Below, piece after piece: positions 32,390-40,847 of a stretch of DNA of 64,000 nucleotides. The stretch lies in NCBI RefSeq assembly GCF_000379085.1, contig NZ_KB905378.1, positions 689,760 through 753,759 of the forward strand, given 5' to 3'. The notes under the pieces are model-generated. The model did not search any database. It was not told the origin of the DNA and was given only the letters and a program-made list of their open reading frames with translations. Origin of the DNA: Halomicrobium katesii DSM 19301 (lineage in GTDB: Archaea > Halobacteriota > Halobacteria > Halobacteriales > Haloarculaceae). The position numbers and the translations under genes were made by a program. The stretch's first letter is position 1. Each line of letters opens with the position of its first letter.

Positions 32390-32955
32390 GCGGGGAGCCA
32401 CGCTATCCCTGGGACCGACCGGATCCCGAGTGGCCGGTCCACGAAAGCGTCGTCGTCTGGGAGACACCCTTCTTCGAGGCCGGCTACGACACCGTCGAGC
32501 GGCCCAACGGCGACCTCGCGGACTACTACTGGCTGGAGCCGGCCGACGCCGTCATCGTCGTCGCGCCGACGGCCGAGGACGAGCTCGTCTTCGTCGAGCA
32601 GTACCGTCCGCGGTTCCGGCTGCGGTCGCTGGGACTCCCTGCCGGCGGGATCGACGACGGCGAGGAACCCATCGAGGCCGCCCGCCGCGAACTCCGCGAA
32701 GAGACCGGCTACCGCGCCGAGGAACTCAGCTACGTCGACTCGTACGTCCCGTCGGGGTGGACCCGCTACGTCCGGCACGTCTTCTTCGCGACGGGACTGG
32801 TGTCGGGCGAGCCCGATCCGGACGAGGGCGAAGTCATCGAGAGCCTGACGGTCCCCGTCGACGAGGCCGTCGACGTGTTGCGGTCACGGGAGGGGCCGGT
32901 CAACGGCTTCGCGCTCACGCCGATCCTGCTCGCTCGCGAGGACGGACTGCTGTAG
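32386..32955 (+). CDS. NUDIX hydrolase (second of a tandem pair)
   Basis: The 189-residue protein parallels the preceding gene: WPVHESVVVWETPFFEAGYDTVERPNGD, FVEQYRPRFRLRSLGLPAGG, then the Nudix box GGIDDGEEPIEAARRELREETGY. Start is GTG at 32386, overlapping the upstream stop by four bases. Compared with its partner, the residues just before the box differ (RSLGLPAGG against CLELPAGI). That includes loss of the usual glutamate before LPAG, so substrate preference has probably changed. Confidence 0.9.
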   Translation: MSGEPRYPWDRPDPEWPVHESVVVWETPFFEAGYDTVERPNGDLADYYWLEPADAVIVVAPTAEDELVFVEQYRPRFRLRSLGLPAGGIDDGEEPIEAARRELREETGYRAEELSYVDSYVPSGWTRYVRHVFFATGLVSGEPDPDEGEVIESLTVPVDEAVDVLRSREGPVNGFALTPILLAREDGLL

Positions 32956-33042
32956 TCGTCGGCGACGCGCCCTCCCAGAACAGCCCCACAGTGCGAGTAT
33001 CGACCGTGAGGCGTAAGGGAGCCCAGCACCCAGCGTTCGGTA

Positions 33043-33426
33043 ATGGACGGGGAAATCGGCCACGAGGAGCTGGCAGCGATACTGGAGGACGGTGCCGAGG
33101 CACGCGTCGTGGACATCCGTTCGCCCGGCGCGTACGAGCGGGGACACATCCCCGGCAGCGAGAACGTCCCGCTCCAGCAACTGGTCGACGACATCGAGCA
33201 GTTCGACGGCGCGGAGCGGGTCGTGACGGTCTGCCCACACGGGAAATCGAGCGTCCAGGCCGCGCGGCTGATCGCCTCCTACGAGGGGTTTTCGGGCCGC
33301 GCCGAGAGCTTCGGCCCCGGGCTGGCGGCCTGGGACGGACCGATCGAGAGCGGACGCGGCGAGGGGGAGATGGCGGACGAGGGCGCGGGAGCGCCCGCCG
33401 ACGAGGGACCGGACGCGCCGTTTTAG
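33043..33426 (+). CDS. Single-domain rhodanese-like protein
   Basis: The 127-residue protein has one rhodanese domain: ARVVDIRSPGAYERGHIPGSENVPL followed by the active-site loop VTVCPHGKSSVQAARLI with cysteine near residue 65. It should carry persulfide sulfur. The last 30 residues are an acidic glycine/alanine tail. A second rhodanese, fused to an MBL domain, is encoded at 37465-38634. An MBL-fold gene follows here after 52 bp, and the two may be co-transcribed. Confidence 0.88.
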   Translation: MDGEIGHEELAAILEDGAEARVVDIRSPGAYERGHIPGSENVPLQQLVDDIEQFDGAERVVTVCPHGKSSVQAARLIASYEGFSGRAESFGPGLAAWDGPIESGRGEGEMADEGAGAPADEGPDAPF

Positions 33427-33478
33427 CGGCGGCCAGTCAACGGCCGACTTATGTGTTCTGCCCGTCGTACCGTAGGCA

Positions 33479-34225
33479 ATGACTGTTCGACACGACGGGC
33501 TCGCCGTCGAGTGGCTCGGCTACGCCACGATCCGGCTCGCGGGCGAGGAGACGGTCGTCTACTTCGACCCGGGGCGGTACGGCGTCCTCACCGGCGACTG
33601 GGAGCCCGACGAGGCGGGACTGAACCACCCGCCGGGACGCGACTACCGGCCGGAAGACGGGGACGTGATCTGTGTGAGCCACGTCCACCACTACGACCCC
33701 GACGGCATCGAGCGGGTGGCGAGCGCGGACGCGACCGTCGTCGCCTTCGAGGGGATCGACGGGCAGGATCGAGAGCGCGGGCTCGCGCCGATCACCGAAC
33801 TGCCCTACGAACTGCGGACGGTCGACGCGACGGCGAGTCTCACGGTCGACGGCGTCTCCGTCTGGTCGACGCCGGCCCACAACGAGCCGGACGGTCCCCA
33901 CACGCGCCCGGACGGGACCCCCTACCACCCGGAGGGATTCGGCTGCGGATTCCTCGTCGACGTGGAGGGGACGCGGGCGTTCTGGCCGGGGGACACCGAC
34001 GTGTTGCCGGGCCATCGCTCGGTCGACGTGTCGCTGTTCTGTCCGCCGATCGGCCAGCGGTTCACGATGGACCGCCGCGAGGCCGCGCGGCTGGCCGCGA
34101 CCATCGAGCCGAACCTCGTCATGCCGGTCCACTACAACACGTTCTCGACGCTGGCGACGGACTCGCGGGCCTTCGCCGCCGACGTGGCGGCCGCTGGCGT
34201 CCCGGTCGTGCTCGACGAGCAGTGA
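33479..34225 (+). CDS. MBL-fold metal-dependent hydrolase
   Basis: The 248-residue protein resembles the UlaG/YtnP-like branch: VEWLGYATIRLAGEETVVYFDPG at the start, CVSHVHHYDPDGIE as the metal motif (HxHxxD with an HH pair), WSTPAHN, FWPGDTDVLPGH and MPVHYNTFSTL at the end. Two zinc or manganese ions are expected. The substrate is unknown: the UlaG-like group includes lactonases and phosphodiesterases. The ATG at 33479 fits the family start. Confidence 0.85.
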   Translation: MTVRHDGLAVEWLGYATIRLAGEETVVYFDPGRYGVLTGDWEPDEAGLNHPPGRDYRPEDGDVICVSHVHHYDPDGIERVASADATVVAFEGIDGQDRERGLAPITELPYELRTVDATASLTVDGVSVWSTPAHNEPDGPHTRPDGTPYHPEGFGCGFLVDVEGTRAFWPGDTDVLPGHRSVDVSLFCPPIGQRFTMDRREAARLAATIEPNLVMPVHYNTFSTLATDSRAFAADVAAAGVPVVLDEQ

Positions 34226-34410
34226 CGGGTCGTCGCGAGTCGAGAATGGTGGCTCTGGTGAAAGCTCTCGTCAGAAAGGGCTCAGAGGGGGTAACGTTTC
34301 GTCATTGCCACCACCAGCCCGTAGCCGGCCACGGGTGAAAAACGCGTTTATCCGGGACGGGCGAGAGCCAACACCGAAACGATCACCCGATCGACCACCG
34401 TAGCACCCGT

Positions 34411-34971
34411 ATGGACAGATCTGCCGAGTCGTTCGCCGAGGCGCTCGCGTCGGGCGACAGCGACAGCGTGAACGAAGCGATCGACGAGATCGAAGCGGTC
34501 GAGTCGGCTCTCCGCGTCGAACAGTACGGGGCGCTGTTCGATGCGTGTCGTCCAGTCTACGAGAGCGACGACGGCTACGTCCGCCAATCCGTCGTGCGGT
34601 TTCTGCGCGACGCCTACCCGATGCTGGAGCTGACGATCGCCGCAAGCGAGCGAGAGCGCGTCGACGGCTACGCGATCGACGATCTGCGCGAGAACAGGAC
34701 GCGCCTCGTCGAGCTCCTGCTCGACGCGCTCGGAGACGACGACGGACGGGTCCGGAGAGCCGCCGTCGACGGCTTCGACACGCTCGGTGTCGCGATCGAT
34801 CTTGCGGAGATCGACGCCGAGAAGCGGGTGCTACTCGACGAACTCGACGACCTCGCCGACGACCTCCCCGAGGAGAAAGCCAAACACGTCGAGGAAGCGA
34901 GGCAGTCGGTGGCGCGAATGGGGTTGGTCGGCAGTCTCGTCGGCGACCTCGATCTCGATGTCCCGCGATGA
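34411..34971 (+). CDS. HEAT-repeat-like helical protein
   Basis: The 186-residue protein is almost wholly helical, with paired helices such as VNEAIDEIEAVESALRVEQYGALFDAC, DGYVRQSVVRFLRDAYPML and DGRVRRAAVDGFDTLGVAIDL that look like HEAT or Armadillo units. A charged coil closes the chain (PEEKAKHVEEARQSVARMG). It is probably a protein-binding scaffold. A TTTATCC box lies about 60 bp upstream. The neighbours do not indicate a pathway. Confidence 0.7.
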   Translation: MDRSAESFAEALASGDSDSVNEAIDEIEAVESALRVEQYGALFDACRPVYESDDGYVRQSVVRFLRDAYPMLELTIAASERERVDGYAIDDLRENRTRLVELLLDALGDDDGRVRRAAVDGFDTLGVAIDLAEIDAEKRVLLDELDDLADDLPEEKAKHVEEARQSVARMGLVGSLVGDLDLDVPR

Positions 34972-35033
34972 CGAGCGCGGCGGCCACATGAACGGGGAAA
35001 CTCGCGTCCGGCCTCGATGAGCGGCCGAGGCGA

Positions 35034-35771
35034 TCACTCCTCGGGCGGTGCCAGCGAGACGAACTCCAGTCCCTTCTGGGCCAGGAGTTCGCGGGCGCGG
35101 TCGGTGACCGACGGGGCGACGAGGATGCCCCGGATCTCGGCCTCGTCGTGGAGGTCGCGCCCGAGCGCCTGGACGTACCGGTCGAGCTGTCCGACCGCGT
35201 CCGGCCCGACGCGCCGTCGTTTCAGCTCCACGACGACGGTCCGCCCGTCTCCGTCTTCGCCGTAGATGTCGATCGCACCGGCCGGCGTCGACCGCTCCGT
35301 CGCCAGCGGGGTAAACGCGGGTTCGAGGAGGTCGGGATCGTCGAGAATGCGCTCGCGCAGATCCGCTTCGGTACCGGTCAGCGACAGGTCGGTGGCGTCG
35401 GTCACGTCGAAGACGCCGACGTGGGCCAGCGACTCGAAGGCGATCGAGAGCAGTTCGTCGGGCGAGGACCGCTCGCTCTCGACGACGAACTCGCCGTCGA
35501 CCACGCGGACCGCGTGCTCACAGCCCGGCGGCTGCCAGTTGACCGGCTGCTGGCCCTCGTCGGTGTGGACCAGCGCCGCCCCGTCGGGTTTGAGCATGAC
35601 GTGGCGATCGCCGGGGCCCAGCGTACTCGTCGCGCGTCCGTCGTAGTCGACCCGGCAGCGGCCAAACAGCGTCACCAGCGCCCCCGCGTCGATCCCCCGC
35701 TCGACGAGGTCCCCGGCCGCGTCAAAGTCCGGGTCAGACAGCGTCGCGGTCGCGTCCCCGTGGGTCGTCAC
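35034..35771 (-). CDS. nucS: Endonuclease NucS
   Basis: The 245-residue protein has the two-domain NucS layout. An N-terminal beta-sandwich binds branched DNA (GRCRVDYDGRATSTLGPGDRHVMLKPDGAALVH). The C-terminal RecB-like nuclease domain has GAIDIYGEDGDGRTVVVELKRRRVGPDAVGQ, giving the catalytic aspartate and the ExK motif near residues 175-190. NucS cuts both strands at mismatches and flaps in non-canonical mismatch repair. Length matches archaeal NucS. The stop leaves a short gap before the convergent HEAT-like gene. Confidence 0.92.
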   Translation of the reverse strand: MTTHGDATATLSDPDFDAAGDLVERGIDAGALVTLFGRCRVDYDGRATSTLGPGDRHVMLKPDGAALVHTDEGQQPVNWQPPGCEHAVRVVDGEFVVESERSSPDELLSIAFESLAHVGVFDVTDATDLSLTGTEADLRERILDDPDLLEPAFTPLATERSTPAGAIDIYGEDGDGRTVVVELKRRRVGPDAVGQLDRYVQALGRDLHDEAEIRGILVAPSVTDRARELLAQKGLEFVSLAPPEE

Positions 35772-35783
35772 GCTCGGCCGTAG

Positions 35784-36335
35784 TCAGTCGGGTCGTAAAA
35801 AGGACGCGTCGTCGATCGGGTACAGCGGTGCCAGTCGCGCGAGCGTCTGCCAGAGCGCACGGCGGGCACGCTCCGGAGACAGTGCCCCGTCGTCGACGCG
35901 CTCGCCGAGTCGATCCTTGGCGGTGACCAGCGTCCGACGGAGCCGTTCCTCGTCGGCCGTCGGGCCGGCGACGGCGAGGGGCTCACCGCCGTCGAGACCG
36001 AGCGGACAGACGAGGTAGGTGCTGGTCTCGGCGGCGGGTCCGACGACGACGAGCGACTCGATCGTCGGGTCGACGGCCGCCAACACGTCGGCGGGGTCCA
36101 GCCGCCGGGCCAGCGGTCGCGGATCGACGCGTGTTCCGACGGCGTCGTCCCGGCCCGAAGCGAGGTCGAACTGGTGGGCGATCCGGTCGGGAACGGGCGG
36201 GGGCCGCGAGCGGTCCCGTCGGCCACCGAACGGCGTCTCGGGCGTGATCGCAGCGGCCAGCCCCGTCCCCCAGTGTGCGTAGTGGAGACGGTAGCCGTCG
36301 CCGTCCCGGTAGGCGACCAGTGCGCGGTGTGCCAT
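35784..36335 (-). CDS. DUF6735 family protein
   Basis: From the ATG at 36335 the protein has 183 residues and begins MAHRALVAYRDGDGYRLHYAHWG, the signature I associate with haloarchaeal DUF6735. The middle region is arginine-rich for a halophile (RRDRSRPPPVPDRIAHQF), the C-terminal third helical (RRALWQTLARLAPLYPI). No catalytic motif is evident. The ATG is preferred to the longer frame starting at 36485, which overlaps the divergent zinc-ribbon gene. Confidence 0.75.
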   Translation of the reverse strand: MAHRALVAYRDGDGYRLHYAHWGTGLAAAITPETPFGGRRDRSRPPPVPDRIAHQFDLASGRDDAVGTRVDPRPLARRLDPADVLAAVDPTIESLVVVGPAAETSTYLVCPLGLDGGEPLAVAGPTADEERLRRTLVTAKDRLGERVDDGALSPERARRALWQTLARLAPLYPIDDASFLRPD

Positions 36336-36431
36336 GGCGTCGCTGGGCGCGTGTTCGGTGATAAACCCGCGCCGCCGATCGTGACACTGAATGGCACAAT
36401 CCTCAAGTGCGTACCCGTCGTAGTCGGACGT

Positions 36432-36719
36432 ATGTTGGGGACCGAGTGGGTGTACGCCGCGATCGCGGGCCTGCTCTTCGCGCACCTCCTGACACTGCTG
36501 TATGCCTACCGGTCGAGCCGATCCGAGCCGGCCGCCGACGGTGTGTCCGACGCCGCGGCGGTCGAGGTGGCCGATCGAGCCGACCGGAGCGTCTGTCGGT
36601 GCCCGGAGTGTGGCACGGAGAACGACCGTGCGTACCGCTTCTGTCGGCAGTGTGTCGCCGAGCTACCGAGTGCGCGGCTCCGCGTCGAGCACCCCCGCGA
36701 GCAACGACAGCCCTACTGA
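36432..36719 (+). CDS. Membrane-anchored zinc-ribbon protein
   Basis: The 95-residue protein has one N-terminal membrane helix (VYAAIAGLLFAHLLTLLYAY), an acidic linker, and a cytoplasmic zinc ribbon with CPECGTENDRAYRFCRQC (cysteine pairs around residues 57-60 and 71-74). The pattern resembles the haloarchaeal DUF7577 ribbon. It may tether a protein or nucleic-acid partner to the membrane. It is divergent from the DUF6735 gene. Confidence 0.75.
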   Translation: MLGTEWVYAAIAGLLFAHLLTLLYAYRSSRSEPAADGVSDAAAVEVADRADRSVCRCPECGTENDRAYRFCRQCVAELPSARLRVEHPREQRQPY

Positions 36720-36767
36720 TCGCTGTCCCGAACGTGGCGCTCGGGCCGGACCCGAACTGCGGCCGCG

Positions 36768-37406
<639 letters not shown>

Positions 37407-37464
37407 TTAACGTCCGGGCCCGATCGTGACACTGCTTATGGCTCGCGGGGCCGTACAGACAGCT

Positions 37465-38634
37465 ATGTCCGAGTCCTATCCCGACCCGCCGGTCGAGCCG
37501 GCGACGATCACCCCGGAGACGCTGGCCGGACGGCTGGCCGACGGCGAGAGGGTTCGGTTGCTCGACGTGCGCGACCGCGACGAGTACGAGCGATGGCACA
37601 TCGCCGGGCCGTCGGTGACGGCGACACAGCACTCGTTCGCGAAGGCCCTGCAGGCACAGGTCCGAGGGTCGGTCGACGAGCTGGCCACACAGGTCGCGGG
37701 CGAGGGGCCGATCACGGTCGTCTGTGCTCGGGGGGAGGCGAGTGCCTACGTCGCTGGACTGCTGACGGAGGCCGGCGTCGACGCGCACAACCTCGCGGGC
37801 GGGATGGACGGCTGGGCCCGCGTGTACGAGGCACACGAACTCGACGCGGACGAGGCGACGATCGTCCAGTACCAGCGACCGGCCTCGGGCTGTCTGGGCT
37901 ATCAGATCGTCGCGGACGGCGTGGCAGCCGTCGTCGATCCGCTACGCGCGTTCGCAGATCGGTACGCCGCGGACGCGACGCGATTAGACGCGACGATCGA
38001 GTACGTGATCGACACTCACGTCCACGCCGACCACGTCAGCGGCCTGCGGTCGGTCGCGACGGCGACTGGCGGCGAGGCGCTGGTGCCGGCGCGGGCTCAC
38101 GAGCGCGGCGTCGTCGGGACCGTCGGGACGCTGGCCGACGGCGAGACGCGCAGCCTGGGAGAGACGACGCTCCGGGCGGTCGCGCTGCCGGGTCACACGA
38201 CGGGGATGACCGGCGTCGCGGTCGGCGACGTACTGCTGACCGGCGACAGCCTCTTTCTGGAGAGCGTCGCCCGCCCGGACCTCGAAGCGAGCGACGACGC
38301 GGCGGCGTTCGCCCGAGAGCTGTACGCGACGCTGACCGAACGGCTGGACGCGTTCGACGACGAGACCCTGATCGCGCCGGGCCACGTCGGCGAGCGAACG
38401 GTGCGAAACGACGACGGCAGCTACGCGGCGACGCTGGGCCCGCTCCGAGAACGGCTGTGGGCCTTCGCGGTCGACGAGGCGACGTTCGTCGAGCGCGTCA
38501 CGGAGAACGTCCCGCCGCGCCCGGCCAACGCCGAGGCGATCGTCGCAGCCAACCTCGGCCGACGGACGCCGAGCGACGACGACGCCTTCGAGTGGGAACT
38601 GGGACCGAACAACTGCGCCGCGACGGCGGAGTGA
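37465..38634 (+). CDS. Rhodanese-MBL fusion (persulfide dioxygenase-like)
   Basis: The 389-residue protein joins an N-terminal rhodanese domain (VRLLDVRDRDEYERWHIAGP; active loop VVCARGEAS, residues about 20-110) to a C-terminal metallo-beta-lactamase domain. The latter has the metal motif DTHVHADHVSG, GHTTGMTG, GDSLF and APGHV, as in ETHE1-type persulfide dioxygenases. Together these activities would take sulfane sulfur and oxidise it to sulfite. The rhodanese-first order is the reverse of the better-known CstB layout. Its TGA stop is one border of a fold-back element. Confidence 0.88.
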   Translation: MSESYPDPPVEPATITPETLAGRLADGERVRLLDVRDRDEYERWHIAGPSVTATQHSFAKALQAQVRGSVDELATQVAGEGPITVVCARGEASAYVAGLLTEAGVDAHNLAGGMDGWARVYEAHELDADEATIVQYQRPASGCLGYQIVADGVAAVVDPLRAFADRYAADATRLDATIEYVIDTHVHADHVSGLRSVATATGGEALVPARAHERGVVGTVGTLADGETRSLGETTLRAVALPGHTTGMTGVAVGDVLLTGDSLFLESVARPDLEASDDAAAFARELYATLTERLDAFDDETLIAPGHVGERTVRNDDGSYAATLGPLRERLWAFAVDEATFVERVTENVPPRPANAEAIVAANLGRRTPSDDDAFEWELGPNNCAATAE

Positions 38635-38713
38635 TACGGATTATTGTAGCGATTTACCGGTGATCGTCTACTCCGTGGCGACGATCACCGGTAAGCAACT
38701 ACAATAAACCGTA
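38635..38713. mobile_element. 79-bp fold-back (MITE-like) element, copy 2
   Basis: The element begins TACGGATTATTGTAGC and ends CTACAATAAACCGTA, with long inner arms ACCGGTGATCGT/ACGATCACCGGT around a 13-base loop. TGA borders both ends in direct orientation (38632-38634, which is also the stop codon of the upstream gene, and 38714-38716). The outer 25 bases match copy 1 at 16603-16682, including TACGGA, TTGTAG and TTTACC at the same spacing. The inner arms differ but stay self-complementary. No coding capacity. Confidence 0.85.
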
Positions 38714-38804
38714 TGAGACGGGTCGTCGCCGGTCCGTGCCGGGTCGATCCCACGGCGATGTGCGGTCGCCCGGGAGAACGCTGACGATAGCCGTATAGTA
38801 GGGG

Positions 38805-39098
38805 CTACAGCGAGAAGCGACGCCGGATCGCGTCGACGAGTGACTCCTCGTCGGTGGGTTCGTGCTCGCCGACGACGCCGGACTGGGGCGAGAAGACCGT
38901 CCGCTCGCCGTCCCGTGTCACCTCGATGAGCGCGTCCGCCTTCAGTTCGGCGAGGGCGTCCTCCAGGTGGTCGATGTCGGCGTCGACCCGCGACCGGAGT
39001 TCGAAGACGGTCATCCCGTCCTCGGGGCGATCCCCGAGGGCATCCAGCACTGCGACCTGCGTGTCGGGACGGTCGCGGTACTCCGGTTTCGCTCTCAT
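38805..39098 (-). CDS. DUF6432 winged-helix protein
   Basis: From the ATG at 39098 the protein has 97 residues: AKPEYRDRPDTQVAVLDALGD, then MTVFELRSRVDADIDHLEDALAELKADALI as a winged helix, and a wing IEVTRDGERTVFSP. This fits the haloarchaeal DUF6432 regulators. It probably binds DNA; the target is unknown. An upstream in-frame start at 39176 adds basic residues and is less likely. Confidence 0.8.
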   Translation of the reverse strand: MRAKPEYRDRPDTQVAVLDALGDRPEDGMTVFELRSRVDADIDHLEDALAELKADALIEVTRDGERTVFSPQSGVVGEHEPTDEESLVDAIRRRFSL

Positions 39099-39215
39099 AC
39101 CGGGAGATAGTCGTGGAACCCCCTTGTGTTTGTCCCCGAGCGAGAGAGACCGGCGGTCGGCTCGCGGTCGTCCCAAGCAGTAGGCTTATCACTCGGAGCG
39201 GGCCATGTCGTGACA

Positions 39216-40118
39216 ATGAGTCTCAAATGCTCCGTGCTTGGGCACGCGTACGGAGAAACGACTGTCGAGCGCGACCGCGAAGAGCAGGGTAGCGAAGTCG
39301 TCATCACGATCCGAGAGGTCGAAACCTGCGAGCGGTGTGGCACCGAGCGCGTCGTCTCCGAGAACAAGGAGGTCACGGCGATCGAAACACCCGACGACGT
39401 CGAGACGACAGCAGAGACGGCAGCGCCGGAGGGCGAAGCGACGACACCGGACGCCGAAAGCGAGTCCGAGTCCGACACTGCCCGAGAGGAGCCGTCGGAC
39501 GAGGAGGACGACGAGGAGGACGACGACACCGAGGACGTTCCGGCGGCGGGCGAGGAGCTGTCGGCCTCGGAGATCGTCGGCGGCGAGGAGACGCCGTCGA
39601 CACCCGATGCCGACCCCGATACCGGCGCGGAGATCATCGACGCCGAATCCGACGAACCGGTGTCCGAGGAGGCCGTCGACGAGGAACTGGCCGACCCCAC
39701 GGTCGACCCCGAGATCGACGAGCAGGACGGCGACGAGCAACTGGGCGGCGGCTCCTCCGCCGTCGATACCGAGGAGATCGACGCGGACGACCCCGACGCC
39801 GACGACGCCATGATCATCGACGAGGACGACGACGATCCCGTCGAGCAGGGGGACCGCCAGCCCGGCGAGTGGCCCGAAGAGCCCGACACGGGCGACGACG
39901 AGTGGCAGCCCGACACGATCGGGACGATCGAAGAGGACGACGAAGAGCAGGCCACAGAGACGACGACGCTGACGCTCCCCGACGGCCAGTTCCGCTGTCC
40001 GGAGTGTGACTTTACGACGCTGGTCGAGTCCTCGTCGCTGCGGCGTGGCGACTTCTGTCCGGAGTGTCACCGCGGCACACTCGTCCACGAGCCAGAAGAC
40101 GAAACGCGAAAAGAGTAA
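39216..40118 (+). CDS. DUF7093 family protein with zinc ribbons and acidic linker
   Basis: The 300-residue protein has a zinc-binding N-terminus (MSLKCSVLGHAYG ... TCERCGTERVVSENKEV, about residues 1-50), a 200-residue linker made largely of aspartate and glutamate, and a C-terminal ribbon FRCPECDFTTLVESSS ... FCPECHRGTL. The layout matches the haloarchaeal DUF7093 family as I recall it. The ribbons could bind nucleic acid or protein, and the linker keeps the molecule soluble in high salt. ATG at 39216. The next gene, DUF5611, follows by 26 bp. Confidence 0.8.
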   Translation: MSLKCSVLGHAYGETTVERDREEQGSEVVITIREVETCERCGTERVVSENKEVTAIETPDDVETTAETAAPEGEATTPDAESESESDTAREEPSDEEDDEEDDDTEDVPAAGEELSASEIVGGEETPSTPDADPDTGAEIIDAESDEPVSEEAVDEELADPTVDPEIDEQDGDEQLGGGSSAVDTEEIDADDPDADDAMIIDEDDDDPVEQGDRQPGEWPEEPDTGDDEWQPDTIGTIEEDDEEQATETTTLTLPDGQFRCPECDFTTLVESSSLRRGDFCPECHRGTLVHEPEDETRKE

Positions 40119-40144
40119 GGCAGGGCCAGCACAAATCGACTTCT

Positions 40145-40537
40145 ATGCGAGAGTACAAGATGCGGCGCGGCGAGCACCTCGAAGATCGGGTTCCCGACAT
40201 GGAGGCGTTCGTCGAAGACTACTTCGGCGAGATCACCGACACACAAGAGCGCAAGGGGAGCGACCTGCTGGTCGTCGACGACCCCGATAATCCGGTCTTC
40301 GAGCGCGTCGTCGCCGGCACCGTCGAGTACAGCGGCAAGAAAGACAAGCTCGCGCTCCACATCGACGAGCGCGACGCCGAGGACGTCATCGCCGAGGGCA
40401 ACGCCGACGCGGCACAGGAGGCCGTCACGGCCAAGAACGACTTCCTCGAAGAGGCGACCGGCCGCGACGCCAAGGCCCGCCGGGACTCGATGAAGCGCTC
40501 CGTCGAAGACGACGCCGACAAGCCCGACAGCGTCTGA
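40145..40537 (+). CDS. DUF5611 family protein
   Basis: The 130-residue protein begins MREYKMRRGEHLEDRVPDME and contains FGEITDTQERKGSDLLVVDDPDNPVFERV and EYSGKKDKLALHIDERDAED, which fit the haloarchaeal DUF5611 family closely. It is alpha/beta with a charged helical tail. Function unknown. It starts 26 bp after the DUF7093 gene in the same direction and is probably co-transcribed. Confidence 0.85.
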   Translation: MREYKMRRGEHLEDRVPDMEAFVEDYFGEITDTQERKGSDLLVVDDPDNPVFERVVAGTVEYSGKKDKLALHIDERDAEDVIAEGNADAAQEAVTAKNDFLEEATGRDAKARRDSMKRSVEDDADKPDSV

Positions 40538-40847
40538 GGATCTTCTCAGCTCGTCGCACTCTATCGATCGCGGACAGCCGCGCCCGCGGCGTTCAGATGA
40601 GAAACAGAGATGAGAGTGATTACGCCGCCCGTCAGGTTCAAGTAGACCCGTGACAAAGCATACCATACGCCACGCCCGGAGGCGGTCGAGAAGTATCCGG
40701 GTCACAGCGCACGGTGCGCGTGCGTGGCCGACTGGCGCGGGTAGGGCCAGTCCGCCACGGCCCTGTCATAGTTTGGGGCGTCCCCGTCGATCGACGGGGG
40801 CGCTCTTTCTCGTCGCTCCCGAGCCCCTGCCGTGGCCTCCGAGCAGA
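40538..40847. other. Convergent intergenic region without gene
   Basis: Two operons converge here. No protein or known RNA gene is evident. The main feature is a perfect 18-bp palindrome with a T-rich tail, given as a terminator. Repeated GCGCACGGTGCGCGTGCG near 40710 adds a smaller hairpin. Confidence 0.5.
40778..40810. terminator. Palindromic terminator between convergent genes
   Basis: CCCCGTCGATCGACGGGG (40782-40799) is perfectly self-complementary and extends with GCG/CGC pairs outside. TCTTTCTC follows on the plus strand. Its position between the DUF5611 stop and the ABC permease stop fits a bidirectional terminator. Confidence 0.55.
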
